Below the pieces are notes generated by a model, which saw only the letters and a program-made list of their open reading frames with translations, searched no databases and was not told where the DNA came from. From positions 22,983,701 to 23,047,700 of the forward strand of contig CM054178.1 in assembly GCA_028829895.1 (NCBI GenBank): a DNA stretch of 64,000 nt, read 5' to 3'. The position numbers were made by a program, and so were the translations under genes. Below are positions 12,200-25,515 of the stretch, in pieces (within the stretch, counting starts at the first letter, position 1; every line of letters begins with the position of its first letter). This DNA is from Sinotaia quadrata (taxonomy: Eukaryota; Mollusca; Gastropoda; Architaenioglossa; Viviparidae).

Positions 12200-12320
12200 C
12201 ACGTGTGGTCCAAGATGGCGATCTCTCGTCAACTTCGGCATGGGCGCGAATAAAACTATTAGGGTTACCCGCGTTCATTGCCATTCGCACTTCCCTTATA
12301 GAGACTTCCGGTTCATGTTA
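12200..12320. promoter_or_regulatory. CpG-containing patch with a YY1-like site
   Basis: Inside the first intron of the AT-hook gene, a stretch contains CACGTG-like ACACGTGT, CCAAGATGGCG (a YY1-type motif), GGGCGCG and ACTTCCGG (an ETS-type motif). It stands out from the AT-rich surroundings and could be an alternative promoter or enhancer. No exon was recognised next to it. Confidence 0.25.
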
Positions 12321-15115
12321 TATACCATTTTAAAGGGCAAAAGATGACCTTTTCAACAGTATAAAGTAGGCGAACAGATGATAATGGGTTTCGAAGTTAT
12401 AATGCGTCAAACATAACACATAATTTGGATTATCATTTTCTACAGTAAAAATTTTAAAAAATTAAATCAACCGATGCTTATGTTAAAGGTCATTATCTTA
12501 GCTTTCCATTGATATAAGATTTATTTTTATTGGTTGAATCGTAAAAGAGCGACAGCGCGTTAAGTGAGCATACCCAAAAACGATGTCGGCGGTAAGCCAT
12601 TTTCAAATCTCGCCACGGGTACTTTAGTACGCTTTACCGACTGTGAGTTTATCGATCAAAACGTAATAAATATGTCATTCAAATGTACAAACAAAACTTA
12701 TATTTAACGTTGGAAGATTCCTTTATTTGTTAAAACAATTTCCAACCATTTCTTTCTTTTAATTACTGAGATAGACAGTTTTGAAAAAGAGTGAATTCAG
12801 TCAAAAAGTGACGTTGTCTCCAGTCTCCATATAGCGAGTGGTCTTACCTACTGTTACACAGTGCAAACCACCATGTTTTTCCTTCTGTGTGCTTAGTGAA
12901 TTTTAATGGATAAAATTACTTTTGTGTGTTTACAATATGCAAGAATAATGAAATAATAACTTACTAACATTAGTAACAACCATTGTATGTTGGGTTTTTT
13001 CACAAAACAAACTGACTAGCTTCAAGAGGCAAATTTTTATAACCCTGCTGATGTGACCCATTTTTCCCTAATCAAAATACCTGAACAGAGAAGAATCAGC
13101 TTACAGCATGGTTTTACTATACTTGAGTGTTCTTTGCACAACTTTTACTTAAAATGTTTTACATTTAAGTTGTGCTCATATTTCTTATGGTTAAATTACT
13201 GACATTTAATCTTCATGGTGCAATGCTTACCAAAAGTGTACACCTATTTAAGAACAAATTCAAATAAATTACTTTTCATGTATGTAAATTTAAATTTCAT
13301 GTATATCTGCTTCTGCTAGAATTTGAAATTTGAATTTTTTAAAAATTATATTCTTTTTTTAAAAAAAATACCCAATGTGCTACATCTGAATCATAACAAG
13401 GCAAATGACAAAGAGAGCACAGGTTTATCAAGTTTGATTTGATTAAAATGCTATAAAGAACTCTTGTCCCCAATGCAAATGAAAAACCAACAAATTAAAT
13501 AATCTATTATTTTATAAACACTATATCCATTTGTGATAATTATTCTAAAATTAGTCTATTACATTTTAATTTCTTATATATATATCCTTAAAGCCAATTT
13601 GTCACTTTTCAAATTCTTTAAACATTACCCACCCCACAAAAGAAAAAGGGTGAAGGTAGAGTGACATAAATTTCCTTCAAAAAGCATTAAAAATTATATG
13701 TCTATATTAGCTAAGTATAAATGATACTGACTTCATACATTGGGATGAAGTAGACTGACAGACTAATGTGCTGAGTTCAAGAAAGTTCTGAAGCCTATAT
13801 CAAAATTCCAAGAGTTTCTATTGGCTGAAATTTTGTTTGTATATCATGTATATTTCATTATAGAGGCAGCCTGATAGCTTTTTTTAAATTTTGGATTGTA
13901 CTTGTAGGGAAGGATCTGTAGCTAGCCATCTCACTGGTTTGCAAATACAACTGAAATAAAATTAGTGTATTTTCAACATTCTGGAATTATGTCCGAATAA
14001 ATTGCAAAAATGACATGATTCTAATTCAAAGGTCTGTAGCACTTGAGCAGTTTATATCAATGAAAAGAAAAAGATATTTTGAGAGTATGATTTTATTCTC
14101 AGAATTTAATTAAAAATCTTGGTTTGCAAAAAACAAGCAAAGATTTTTCTTGAATGTTTCTTTCAGTAGGCTATAACTAAGTATAACAAATACATTTAAA
14201 GACATATTAAAAATATAATTATAAGGAGAATAAGGAAAAATAAAATGAAAACATATAATATGTACAGTACAAAATATGTGTAGGCCCCTAAATAAAACAA
14301 AAGGAAATTTAAGTAAATCAAGTGTGTTAACTTATTTTGAAGTGTAAAAAAAAATAGGCCTATATTATTTAGGCCGAAATATATTAAAAATAAAAGAAAC
14401 ATCAATTATCATAACAAGCATACACAAAATAAAATAGTATGCAATCATTTTAAAAAATGATCATATTGCTAACTTTTTAAACTAAGTAACGAATTAGAAT
14501 ACTCAATATTATCTTTACCATCACGATTAATCCATTATTATTAATAATAAAATATTATTATACAAAATATTGGTAATACTAGTCCACTGGTCAACGTGCT
14601 TTGTTTGAATTTACTTATATACTTTTAATATCAATCATCATTAACTAAATGATTGTGGATATTTTTAATATCTAAAATTTAAAAATGGTGCAAAGACTGA
14701 AAGAGCAATAAAATTATATTTTCATCCTTCCAATTCAACATGTGCACATAATGGATAGGCCTATACTACTAAAATATCGCGATACAAACATTTCAACGTT
14801 GAGTAATGCGTTCAATATAAGATATACATAGGCATAAAATAAATAATCAAATATTAAAACTAACTTGATCATTACAAGTACACATTTAAAAAGAGATCTT
14901 GAACATTATCTCTCAGCGGTAATCGAAATAATGCGGCTACAAAAGTGCCCGCCATTTCTTGACTGATTGACAAAAATAATAAAATAACCTGTCCTTAAAA
15001 AATAAGTTTACTTAAACTACTCATGCAACAGCAAGAATAAGTAATTTAAAATATAACATCAGAGGCATAATAATTTTTTGCACTTCTGTAAAATATATCT
15101 TCGAAAAAATTAACC
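12321..15115. other. intronic DNA, no genes seen
   Basis: AT-rich sequence. A segment near 12836 (GAGTGGTCTTACCTAC) is an inverted match to 10102-10117 and may mark an old transposon. Several TAGGCCTA-type palindromes occur (near 14353 and 14756). Confidence 0.5.
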
Positions 15116-15215
15116 TGGTTTCTTGGTTGAGAAAAGCACACCAACAAAGACCACACTTTGACTTGAATGGTAGACGCAGCCGCGCGCAAATGGTTGTGCT
15201 TCCGGCACTATTTTT
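15116..15215 (-). promoter_or_regulatory. putative promoter and untranslated first exon of the AT-hook gene
   Basis: A short CpG-rich patch in AT-rich surroundings (GCGCGCGGCTGCG on the minus strand) carries an ETS-type site CCGGAAG near 15205-15199. It is followed by a transcript-like segment ending in CAACCAAGAAACCAG, then a donor GTTAATT at 15114. The next minus-strand acceptor linked to coding sequence is at 7089. A TATA-less, ETS-driven promoter would suit a housekeeping chromatin gene. The linkage across about 8 kb is inferred. Confidence 0.45.
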
Positions 15216-16160
15216 TTTTAAATTTTAAATAGTTCATGAGAAGAAGCTACGACTATTGGTCAAGTACAAGGACAGGGTTTCAAACATCATGATAATGCTG
15301 TCCGTCGAAAAAGCCTACATACGTTTTAAATATAATTTATTTAAACGTACAAGTACAGAGGTTTGAAATGAATATGCTACTTAGATTACCACATTTTAGA
15401 CCTTACGTGTTGTGTACAGATTTCAAAATTAAAATGTGATTTAGTTGGACCACATTCAATCTTGGAAGTGACTTGCTTTACATACACTAATGAAGTACAT
15501 TTTCACAGGTAGTGCCTACATTTATATTAGCTTCTCTTTACTTGTACATCCTATTCCTTTGTGACTAAGACTGATAGTGATACACTAAACAGCTCCATAA
15601 ATTAAAGTGAAAATTAAGTAAAGTGTTGTCCGTAAAATATTTCATGCAAGGATGGAGTTGGGGTGGAGGAAGTGCCTTAACAGTGGAATTACTCCTGTCT
15701 AGCAATGATGGGGAAAGGAGTGAGCAGGCATGGATATTGCCTGTTCCCGACTATGTATTACGACGAATTGTTATTAACCACTCAACATCTATACTTTGCG
15801 TTTTATTGAAAAAGTTACACCAGACCACCACCAACAAAATATGGTCAAAAAATCTTTTTCAGGAAACAGTTTATGCTTTTAAGTTTTCAATACAACCACT
15901 AATACCTCATATGTGTATTAATAAACACTAACAGATCTATTACCCTGCATTGCCCATGTAAAAAACATAAGCGAACTTTTAATAGAGTTAATATTTCGTT
16001 ATTACACTCTAAAGTGAACATGACATATAGTAGTTTTATTGTGTTGCGTAAATATATGTCCTACTAAAATGGCTGACATTTTTTGCTGTATGGGACGATG
16101 TTTTCCGACTGAGGCAGTTTTATTTGTTGACTTAAGAGTAGTAACGTTGACGTGTCAGCG
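15216..16160. other. intergenic DNA, no genes seen
   Basis: Upstream flank of the AT-hook promoter. A 102-codon plus-strand ORF at 15623-15931 has no recognisable motif or repeat content and is treated as chance. Confidence 0.5.
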
Positions 16161-16161
16161 C

Positions 16162-16543
16162 AGATGATCATATGGGTATTCAATCGCTTAATACTCACTA
16201 ATAATGAACAATTGGTCATATGTGTGATGATCACATGGGTATTCAATCGCTTAATACTCACTAATAATGAACAATTGGTCATATGTGTGATGATCACATG
16301 GGTATTCAATCGCTTAATACTCACTAATGATGAACAATTGGTCGTATGTGTGATGATCACATGGGTATTCAATCGCTTAATACTCACTAATAATGAACAA
16401 AGGTCATATGTGTGATGATCACATGGGTATTCAATCGCTTAATACTCACTAATAATGAACAATTGGTCGTATGTGTGATGATCACATGGGTATTCAATCG
16501 CTTAATACTCAGTAATAATGAACAATTGGTCATATGTGTGATG
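16162..16543. repeat. 63-bp minisatellite, about six copies
   Basis: The unit includes TCACATGGGTATTCAATCGC and AATGAACAATTGGTC and repeats every 63 bp with few changes; one copy lacks a base. Because 63 is a multiple of three and the unit has no stop in several frames, long repetitive ORFs open on both strands. These are artefacts of the repeat. Confidence 0.95.
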
Positions 16544-18470
16544 CTTATGGAAGACACTGGCCCAGTTCTGTGGGCAGAAACGGGTGACAGATTCTGGCAT
16601 ATATTTATATATAAAATATACTCTACTGCCATATGAGCAGTCCGATTAATCTGTATGGGTACATGGCTTTTAGCCCCAAATTCTCACTGCATGTATTTAT
16701 TCAATAAATTGTTTACCAAAAGCACTTCAGACCGGATATATCAAAAGTCCACCCTTCGAAAAATGATATACCAAATGACCGATTTACCAAAAGTCCTAGG
16801 GTGAAATGTCCTTGTAAAATATATCCGGCAATTACCTGCAAAGTATACCAACTTAAGAGCTAAGTGTTCTAGCCATACTAAACACTAAAATATTAGAAGA
16901 CCACCACCACCGTCCAATACTCTCCCCTTCATCTCCATAAACCTGTTCAGTGGCCAGTTCTTTTGTCACTGAACAATCACCCAAGCTATACCTCACAAAC
17001 CCTTTGACCAGGCCTGCTTTAATATGAATAAAGGGATGCCAGTGCCCAAAATGAAATATATTCTACTTGGAGTGAAAAATTCGTTATCTGGGGTAGTGGT
17101 GTGAGTCTAAAACCCCGGTTCAAGTTTCTGAGCATGAGTCTAAAAACTTCCTGTCATCAAGATGAATTCATTGATATAGGACATGCTGCGTATAAGCCTT
17201 TGCCCTAGTGGTAATTTCAGCTTCTTTCATGGTGGTGGTTTGTGCTTGTGTGAAGGCTTCAGCTCTCTCTCAGTAGTAATTGTCTACGAAAGTTTGATTT
17301 TTTCTTTTCTTACCATATGGTAGTATTAGCTTCCTTCTCAGTAGTAGTCAAAAGAGTCGTTTGTGTTATCAAATTTTTGAAATTCTTTGGTAAAGTTTTT
17401 GGTTGGAATATTGATGACTGACTTCTAGTATAGTACTTTTGCTGCGTGTTCTAAATATCTGTTTCTCTTGGATACAAATTTGTTAATTTGTATTAAAGCA
17501 GGTACGTGTCATCCCTATTGCTAGCTGTCGGATTTTTTCTGTTGATGTGTTGAAGGCTTTTTGCAAGCTGTTAGATTTTTCAGTAGCTGTGTAGAAGACT
17601 TTTTGCCAGCTATTAGATTTTTTCTATAGCTGTGTAGAAGGTTTTGAGAATATCCGGATAGAGGAGTATGGGTAACTGGTTTTCATAGAAATAATCTCCA
17701 TTGTCTTCACGTTGTTAGTGAGGACTGTTCTCTTAGTTGGATCCTCTGGAGGAGATTGTTGGAAAGGGTGATGGATAGCTGGTGTGTAGTGGCTTCTTCT
17801 GTTTGGTGTGGGCATTCCTAAAAAGATCCAATTTTCTCCCAAAATTAGCATTTTCTTCATGTTAGGTCACGGGTTTTATTGCAATTCAGATTGTCAAAAT
17901 GCACCATGAATATAATATATATATATTGAGCTTGTGAAATTGTTTTGACTTGAATCTTATTATACGACAAACTAAATATTACATATGTATATGGGTAACA
18001 GTATCGGTCACAATTCCAGTTTGGTTCCAACGCAGTTTTATCTTGTCAAAATTTTAATTAGTTACTGAGCCTCCCTGCTTGGGTCACATTCATGGGTGGA
18101 GGCCTCAAATGTTTTAGGTTGTCAAACTTACATTTAACTTACTAACTTTCTTCCTTTTCTTTCTTTCTCTCTTTCTTTGTTTCTTTCTTGCTTTCTTTCA
18201 ATTTGTGACAGGCTCTCAATTCACTCTATGAAAAGATTAGTAAACTGTTTATTTGAATATAAAGTCCCGAGATTGACACTTTCAAAAAGAAGCTACAGGT
18301 GAGGACTGGCTCTTCGAAAGAAAAGGGAAATAATTTAAAAAAGCAATCAAACACAAGCATTATAGGTTTACCTCTCACACTGCACACGTAATTATAACGG
18401 TTAAATAAAATCAGAATCACTACAGACACAGTACATGTTGTTTTCGTAAGACCATTTTGATTTATGGTGT
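16544..18470. other. intergenic DNA with a small inverted repeat and local duplications
   Basis: An imperfect inverted repeat at about 16732-16827 has CCGGATATAT at one end and ATATATCCGG at the other, suggestive of a short transposon. Around 17540-17645 a segment containing AGCTGTGTAGAAG is repeated about three times. A minus-strand, proline-rich 78-codon ORF at 17624-17860 has no recognised family. Confidence 0.5.
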
Positions 18471-18484
18471 GTTCCTGAAATACA

Positions 18485-18610
18485 TCTGTACCGAGCTTGT
18501 ATTCTATTTACGAGTACCACATTCACGTCTCCAGTGTTGTGAACTTGTATTCCATTTACGAGTACCACCACATTCACGTCTCCAGTGTTGTGAACTTGTA
18601 TTCTATTAGC
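18485..18610. repeat. ~56-bp minisatellite, about 2.3 copies
   Basis: The unit contains TTTACGAGTACCACATTCAC and GTCTCCAGTGTTGTGAACTT, repeated with a 3-bp length change. Confidence 0.8.
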
Positions 18611-19189
18611 TCTTTCAGGTAAAGGTGTTAACCTCGCGAGCATTCTGTTTGGTTACTGAGATTATTTTCGATTAATCCTCACCGATTCCTTAGCTCATGA
18701 ATGATGAACTTGGCGGGCACGTGTTCCAAGTGCAAGGAGTTCTTTCAATAAATAAACATTAAATTTCATTATTATTACACAATTTCACCAGTGTTGTACA
18801 CTATACGTGTGCAAGAATGTTTAATATGAAAATCTGCAATTCTTCTACGACTGCACTTTAGAGTCATGTTTGAAAATTATTGAAATAGTTGTTGCTTTTG
18901 AGTAAGTGACAGATTTCTTTGCACCTTATAAGTCTATTCATACTCTCAGACAACTGACAACAATCATCAGTTATTTTATAGTTCATGCTGTGGAATGTTT
19001 GATTGATCTTTTCTCTGTTATTAGAGAATTAATTCAAACTAACTCTCTCTCTCCCAACAGATAGGCTGACTTTTATTGGAGCGCTTCCGTAAGAGCGATG
19101 TGGGGGTGTACTGACTATACTATCATGACTATACTCTGACTATACTATCATGACTATACTATCACCGGCGAAATTCACTGCCTTTTCCT

Positions 19190-20480
19190 CCAATAGCATT
19201 ACCTCCCCTTCTTAGGATGATGGCAGCTTCCGAACTGGATCGATTTCGCTGCCTGGCACGAGGTGTACTGCACTTGTGAGAGTTGAAGATGGTGGTTGAT
19301 AGGAAAGTTGTAGATCGGTGATGATGAATGGCGGCCGGTGGATCCTGGCACTCAGTGACTGACTGGTAGAGGTAGGCAGTAGCTCGGTTTTGTGTGGGCT
19401 GCTGCTGTGGTGGTTAGTGTTGTTGACTTCTAGGTTGTTGTCCCTATCCCCGGCGTTAGAGGGGAGAGGGTGGGTGCGGGTGTCTTACAGAGCCCAGGCT
19501 AGTAGCACACCTGGTCTATATCTAGTGAGTAAGCACGCCCCGGATGTTCATCCCCATGTCCTTCTCACTGGTGTTGTCGTTGCTGTTCCCAGTGTTGTCC
19601 GTTGGGATGTATGTTGACGTGTGCTCGAGACCAGTAGAGATGATCCAATAATAATTGAATCATGCCCACAATGGGGTAGATGAAAAATCCTTCGGATACA
19701 GTTGATCTCTGTATCGCCGTTGTTTTGGTGGTAGATTTTTTTTCGCCCTCTGTCTGGTGTCTTCAGTGGTTTTTTCCGGGGTGGTGGCCTCTTTTTTTTT
19801 TCGGTTCTGTTGTTTCCGTTCGTTCAGGTGTTGGTAGCTTTGTTGGTGCTGTTGTTGGCTCTGACAAAAGTGAGAAAGGAAGAGCTTCAAGCACCTTTGT
19901 GTGGTCTTCGAGGGTGGACTTGATTTCCGTCGGTGTGTCTGTTTTCTTGTTAGGTTCTGGATCAGTCTGGTTGATTTTGTCGTTTTTCTTTATACTGTTT
20001 GTTTGTGCACAGGCTATTTGTTTTGTGGATTTTTTTAAATCTTCTATTCTGGTAACTCGAGTCTTTCTTTCCTCTGTTATTGTTGATGGTAGTCAGAGTG
20101 AATGGATCTTTCCTCAGTTGTTTAGTTTGCGAAGAGTTCTCTTTGGTACGAGAGGGGATCTTCCACATAAACTATTACTCCCTTTTCACATGCGTTGGTG
20201 GAGGTTGCTGGTGTCTGTTCGATTGTTGGTTCGCCCCCCCTCCCCCCATGTGCTGCTATATTGAGTAATATAGAATTTTACCAAATTGGTTTGTACTATT
20301 GCTTGTTTATATTTTGATTCTGCGATCAAATACTTTATCCATTTCTGGTTCATTTTGGCTCCTTCTATCGCCAGTCTTCGTGTGTTAATCTCGTAGATTC
20401 TGATGGTCGTATGCTGTGAGCCATTCTGATTTCCCCCCGCCCTAAAAAGAGCTTGGGAGTGGTCCTGGCAGCCGCTCGAG
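19190..20480 (-). mobile_element. unclassified protein-coding interspersed repeat, copy 1
   Basis: Read on the minus strand, this segment parallels 43730-44720 on the plus strand. Shared marks, in order, are ACTCGAG followed by a CCCTTT/GGGCGGGG-like patch, a peptide RRLAIEGAKMNQKW (W codon at 20339-20341), a lysine/glutamine/serine-rich linker, GFFIYPIVGMIQLLLDHLYW (19690-19631), then DNA containing AGAGCCCAGGCTAGTA. The linker and the 3' part are broken by stops and frameshifts, so the copy is dead. No reverse transcriptase, integrase or transposase motif is visible. The class of element is unknown. It could be a retroelement ORF1/Gag or a fragment of a captured host gene. Confidence 0.55.
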
Positions 20481-22058
20481 TGTAACCCGTCGACTGTGTG
20501 GTGGATGTGACGTGAAAGTGTGTTTGCGCATCCTTCGGATTTTAAATGAACCCATGTCGTTACCTCCCTTCTGCGAGTTAAGAACTTTATACCAATGCAC
20601 GTTACTCTAGCTCATCGCAGACTTCAAGCGTATGATGAGAACGTGTCCTTTCTAAAGTGCAAGCGTTGCAATGCATAGCTTTACTTTTACTATTGACTAA
20701 CTACAAGGGGAAAGAACTGACTACCCACCCATCCTTTTCGTCACTTTAAAATTTCAGTGTAACGCTTTTACGCACGCACTTGTATTGTGGTGGTAGTGGA
20801 TCGTTAGCTTTTGTTAGAACTTTTTAAAGACAAGTTTTACAAATGAATCACGGAAGAAACTCACACATTTATTGTTAAGTCTTGTGACTTGTTGTAAGCA
20901 ACTGAATTTGCGACTGTTATTTATCTAACAGTTACTATACGCGACCGACGTGTCTGTTATTAGTCTGATTAATTATCAGATTGATGTCACTCTCTGAAGT
21001 TTGAAAATGACTGAGAATGACTCAATATTCTGTCTGTCTTCTCAAGGTGCGATTGTGTCTTACCGTGCGTCCAGCCTCGTGATTTGACAGTTAATAGACT
21101 TTAAGAAGGGAGGGGATACGTGCACCTACACACTAGTAGATAACGTGGTCACTTACACTTACCATCGCAATGTGTGCGTGTGTATGTGAAGAGAACACGA
21201 GAGACAATTGAATACGATTGATGCAACAATGTAGATCACTAATAATGACAAGTTAACACAAACTGAGCATGTAACAAATATTATTTTTATTATCTAATAT
21301 ATATAGTATGTAACTTACATATTGTAAATTTAGCAATGGAAAAAGTACATTAAAATAACAACCACAACTAAATATCTTTTAAAGTAGAAATATTATTGAC
21401 ACGCAAATATACGAGATCTGAAGTTGCTTTCGAAGTACATATAATCACCTCTTTCATATCATCGACACATGGTTCTCAATATTTAACACAAATGCGCAGT
21501 GTCATTAGAGTTGATAATTAATTTGTCATAAACGACGAAGTTTGTCATGAAAACAATTGAGATGTGGTAAAGGGGATAAAAAAGAATTACAGTCACGTGC
21601 ATGTAAAGCAGAAATGAAAGCAAATATCATCCTTCTCTTGACTAAAAAGTTCGAATGCACATATTTTGGGTATAAAACACAAAGATTAAAAAAATTAATT
21701 TTACAGTCTATCAAAGCGCGGTGTGCGTTTTGTTATCATCAGGACGCCATACTAAATCTGAGTGTTGGGCGTTTATCTGGAAGAGCCATCTTAATTCATG
21801 CGTACGTACTGCGCACAACCAATTTAAACAATTATTAAAACAGCGCAAATGTTGTGCGTAATAAAAACAAGGCGTTGATTTAACTTTAATAATATTAATA
21901 ATAATAATAACTTTAATAATAATAAATAGATCGATATCTTTAAATATTTTTTTCTTTCTTTCTTGATAGATCCATGCAAAAGATGAGAACTGTCCCCTCC
22001 CTCCCCATCTCCCCGCAGGACAAATTGAATTGACGGCAAATTAGAGAAAGCAGTTTTG
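20481..22058. other. intergenic DNA, no genes seen
   Basis: Mixed composition. Contains the palindromic TCTGATTAATTATCAGA near 20965 and AAT/AATA-rich runs near 21890-21930. ORFs at 21557-21838 and 21824-22039 show no family features. Confidence 0.5.
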
Positions 22059-22252
22059 ATAGTGGTGTTTAAGCAGTAGTTACTAATTACATTTTTGACT
22101 AGTGGTGTTTAAGCAGTAGTTACTAATTACATTTTCGACTAGTGGTGTTTAAGCAATAGTTACTAATTACATTTTTGACTAGTGGTGTTTAAGCAGTAGT
22201 TACTAATTACATTTTCGACTAGTGGTGTTTAAGCAATAGTTACTAATTACAT
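22059..22252. repeat. 40-bp minisatellite, five copies with two alternating variants
   Basis: The unit AGTGGTGTTTAAGCAGTAGT... ends either TTTTTGACT or TTTTCGACT and carries CAG or CAA. Copies 2-3 and 4-5 form the same pair, giving an 80-bp higher-order repeat. Confidence 0.95.
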
Positions 22253-22770
22253 TAGACGAATTATAGGCAGTATTGGTCAGGCTATCTAGATCCTTAAGTG
22301 GTCAGGAATTATATTTAGGTAGAGCTGTGTTGGGGGCGGGGGGGGGGGGGCGAGGAGGTTGATTTTTGCTTTTGGCTGATAATGGAGGGGAAAATATATA
22401 TAAATACTATTTTACTCTTTTAGATGAATCACAAATGATTATACGCTTAGTCGAAACTACCACTAAACAGTCCAGCTCGACCCCTCCACACAGACATACA
22501 CACCTTCTTCAACGTTATGGCCACATCACTGTTTAGTCAGTCACTGGTAATCAATGATTGCTAATCAGTCAGTATTAGTTCATCAATAATTTTTTTCTCT
22601 CACTAAGTGTCGATTATGATTTTACTTAACTACAGTGTTGTACATAAATTATTCAGTCATTTACTAGACGTTTTTGATAGGCACTTTGGATTTTCTTAAA
22701 AATATAAATCATATCCATCTTCAGACCGATTGTATAATAATACATAACATCGACACCTTAATTAACTATT

Positions 22771-22935
22771 TATTTTCACAAGTCGTTGCGTTTGATTTTT
22801 TTTAAAGAAACAGACTGACCAACAGAGTAAAACAAACATTGACTGAATATTATTTTCACAAGTCGTTTGTTTGATTTCCTAAAGAAATAGACTGACCGGT
22901 AGACTACAATAAATATTGACTGAATATTATTTTCA
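22771..22935. repeat. two copies of an ~80-bp unit
   Basis: ATTTTCACAAGTCGTTTGTT, then GAAATAGACTGACC and ATTGACTGAATATTA are repeated with small differences. Confidence 0.75.
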
Positions 22936-23164
22936 CTCGCTGCTACGGCGGAATGATGACTAGCTGTACGGTTAATCGTTCAGAATATCTATAAACTGAC
23001 AACAAAATACTTTTCAACCGCTGACTGTCAGATCATTCACTTAAGGCTGTTAACTCAGTTTTCAGGCCAAGGGACGGAACTGAGCATCAAGTGAAACCAG
23101 TCATAAGTAAGTATTAGTTATGTGCAATATATATCAAGGCTTTTAGTTATTTACAAATAATGAG

Positions 23165-23165
23165 T

Positions 23166-23203
<38 letters not shown>

Positions 23204-23204
23204 A
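23165..23204. repeat. (GT)n microsatellite
   Basis: A run of about 18 GT units following TTCAAT. Confidence 0.9.
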
Positions 23205-23399
23205 TAAAGTGACCTGGCAGATGGAAAACAGGTACAGAGTACATAAATGAGAAATAAAAAGCTAACAACGACTGCCACATTGTCTGTAAGAGCTAACATT
23301 GTCAACGGAAAGAGGCTTGAAATCTAGAATGGTCTGCAATATGCGTTTCCGAAATTTTGACAAGATGCAAGTGTACTCACAAAAACATGGGTGCCCACA

Positions 23400-23890
23400 A
23401 GCACGTATTCAAGCACTGTGTGCCTCCCCCCAAAAAATAAATTAAATAAATAAAGGCGTATCCTAACAAAGATGTGTGCCCACAGGCATGAGTATCGTAG
23501 CCCTGATGTGTACCCACAAATGCGTATATCTTAGCACTGAGATCTGCCCATATAGATGTATTCTAGCAATGAGATGTGCTCACAAATGCGGACTCTAGCA
23601 GTGAGATGTGCCCACAAATGCGTATTCTAGCACTGAGATGTGCCCATACAGATGTATTCTAGCACTGAGATGTGCCCATACAGATGTATTCTAGCACTGA
23701 GATGTGCCCACAAATGCGTATTCTAGCACTGAGATGTGCCCATACAGATGTATTTTAGCACGCTGAGATGTACCCACATAAGCGTATTCTAGTACTGAGA
23801 CGTACCCACAAATGCATATTCTAGCATTAATGTGTACCCACATCAGCGTATTCTAGCCCTGATGCGTGCCACAAGTGTGTATTCTAGCGT
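23400..23890. repeat. degenerate ~35-bp minisatellite, about 12 copies
   Basis: Units follow the pattern GAGATGTGCCCACAAATGCG then TATTCTAGCACT, with a second variant CATACAGATGTATT. Homogeneity is highest around 23600-23760 and fades outward. Confidence 0.85.
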
Positions 23891-25380
23891 AAGATGTACT
23901 CTAATCGAAGTACCTAGAAAGGTTGACAAGTCTTGGGCAGACGCGGAAACGCTGAACATTTAAACTTTTACCTCGCCTGAGACAGTGTTATGGAAACCAA
24001 TAATGCGTTCAGTTCTCATGAAAGAAGAGTGTCAGAATGTAGGTATATACACTCAACTCGTCACATTTAGTAATAAACATAATGCATGCTGAGTATAGAC
24101 TTACACACCAAAACACCAAGAAGTTACACTAATACTGAAATATTCTAAAGATTAAAAACATATATAATATTTAAAAGAAACAAAGACACAAACACGCACA
24201 ATTACCCCCCTCCCCAACTCTCTCTCTCTGTGAGATCTAATAAAAAGAACTGTCAACATACCAGCCGAACCAATTGACTAAAATAAATTACACCATTATA
24301 CTCAGGCCATTCAATCTTACCATTTGTATAGACAGAAACAAAAAGGCAGCCATGAAATATAAAAATATGTACATAGTGTAGAAGAAGAAGGAAAAAATGA
24401 GGGGTGGGAGGGTCGGAAATTAAGTCGTCAGGGTAAATAAGATAATGCAATCGCACCCGCAAAAAACGTATAGCGAGTAACGCAATTAAAAAAAAAATGT
24501 AACACCACGTCTTTCCTAATGCAGAGTAACGCACTAAAACATGACTTACATTATGAATAATATTAGTAGTGCTAATCCCGAAAGATTTATTGTGTTAGTG
24601 GAATAAGATACTAGCGATTCTTCTCCCAAGTTAAGCTTTAACATTTAACTCCATTCCTAGAAATTTGCTTTTTTTTAAAAAAAACAAAAACAAATCAATT
24701 CATCTCAAAGCCAAAACAGAATGCTAGAAAAATAAAGCAGCCGAACAAATTCAATTAAAAACGTTGGCAGAGTTACCTGCACTTGATAATAACTCTTAAA
24801 TCAATCATCCCCACCATTACTTTTGTATGGGCGTCACAGGAATGCAGAAAAGAGGATGACAGAGAATAAATGATATAATTTAATCTATTACTACTGCAAG
24901 ATGATAAACTTTCTTTGGTACATAAAAACAGAACATAAATTGAACAACTTAAATCTATTACTTCTAAAAACTTATAAAACTCTAAAACTTCCTTCGATAA
25001 AAAAAGTATAAAAAATCTTGAACAAAGGTCAAATAGTTGTTTAACCCATATTTTTTCCTCAATCGTTGCAGCAAAAATTCAGGTTCTGATTCAAACAACT
25101 GTGTTGTTGGTCTTCTGTATGATACAAACAGTATAATATTTACAATCACTTGTACACGTAAAATCCTCGTACAGATACTTATTGCGATTACATTTGTAAA
25201 TCTGATTAAATCCCAGAGTCAGGTTTGCATACACATTTTAAAAAATAAGCATAAATAAATCACAACAATTAGCCAATCGAATCAGAGAAAATGTCTATTT
25301 CGTCTGAACTTTTAACGTGAGACCAGTGTTCTGAATGAGAAGCAGGAAGTAGAAATTATTTCTCACACTGGACGGGATGG
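23891..25380. other. 3' flank of the CD225 gene, no genes seen
   Basis: AT-rich sequence with purine and pyrimidine runs. ORFs of 60-93 codons here carry no recognised motif. Confidence 0.5.
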
Positions 25381-25386
25381 GGATAT

Positions 25387-25515
25387 GATTTCTTTCAAAA
25401 GCATGTCCCGTCTCTCTGTTAAGCAGAAAACAAGGATTTCTTTCAAAAGCATGTCCCGTCTCTCTGTTAAGCAAAAAACATGGATTTTTTTCAAAAGCAT
25501 GTCCCGTCTCTTTTA
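25387..25515. repeat. 48-bp minisatellite, about 2.7 copies
   Basis: The unit GATTTCTTTCAAAAGCATGT CCCGTCTCTCTGTTAAGC repeats exactly every 48 bp with two or three substitutions. Confidence 0.9.

Noticed and set aside
12287..12845. Transposon with CACTT...TATAGAGACT-like inverted ends
   Set aside because: The ends match only loosely and no target duplication was found; kept only as a remark on the intron.
16064..16636. Overlapping repetitive ORFs on both strands (74-107 codons)
   Set aside because: Fully explained by the 63-bp minisatellite, whose unit length keeps frames open; no splice or family evidence.
19680..20264. 194-codon plus-strand ORF rich in Val/Phe/Leu, looking like a membrane protein
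   Set aside because: It is the antisense shadow of a Lys/Gln-rich segment of the unclassified repeat; the meaningful peptides are on the minus strand.
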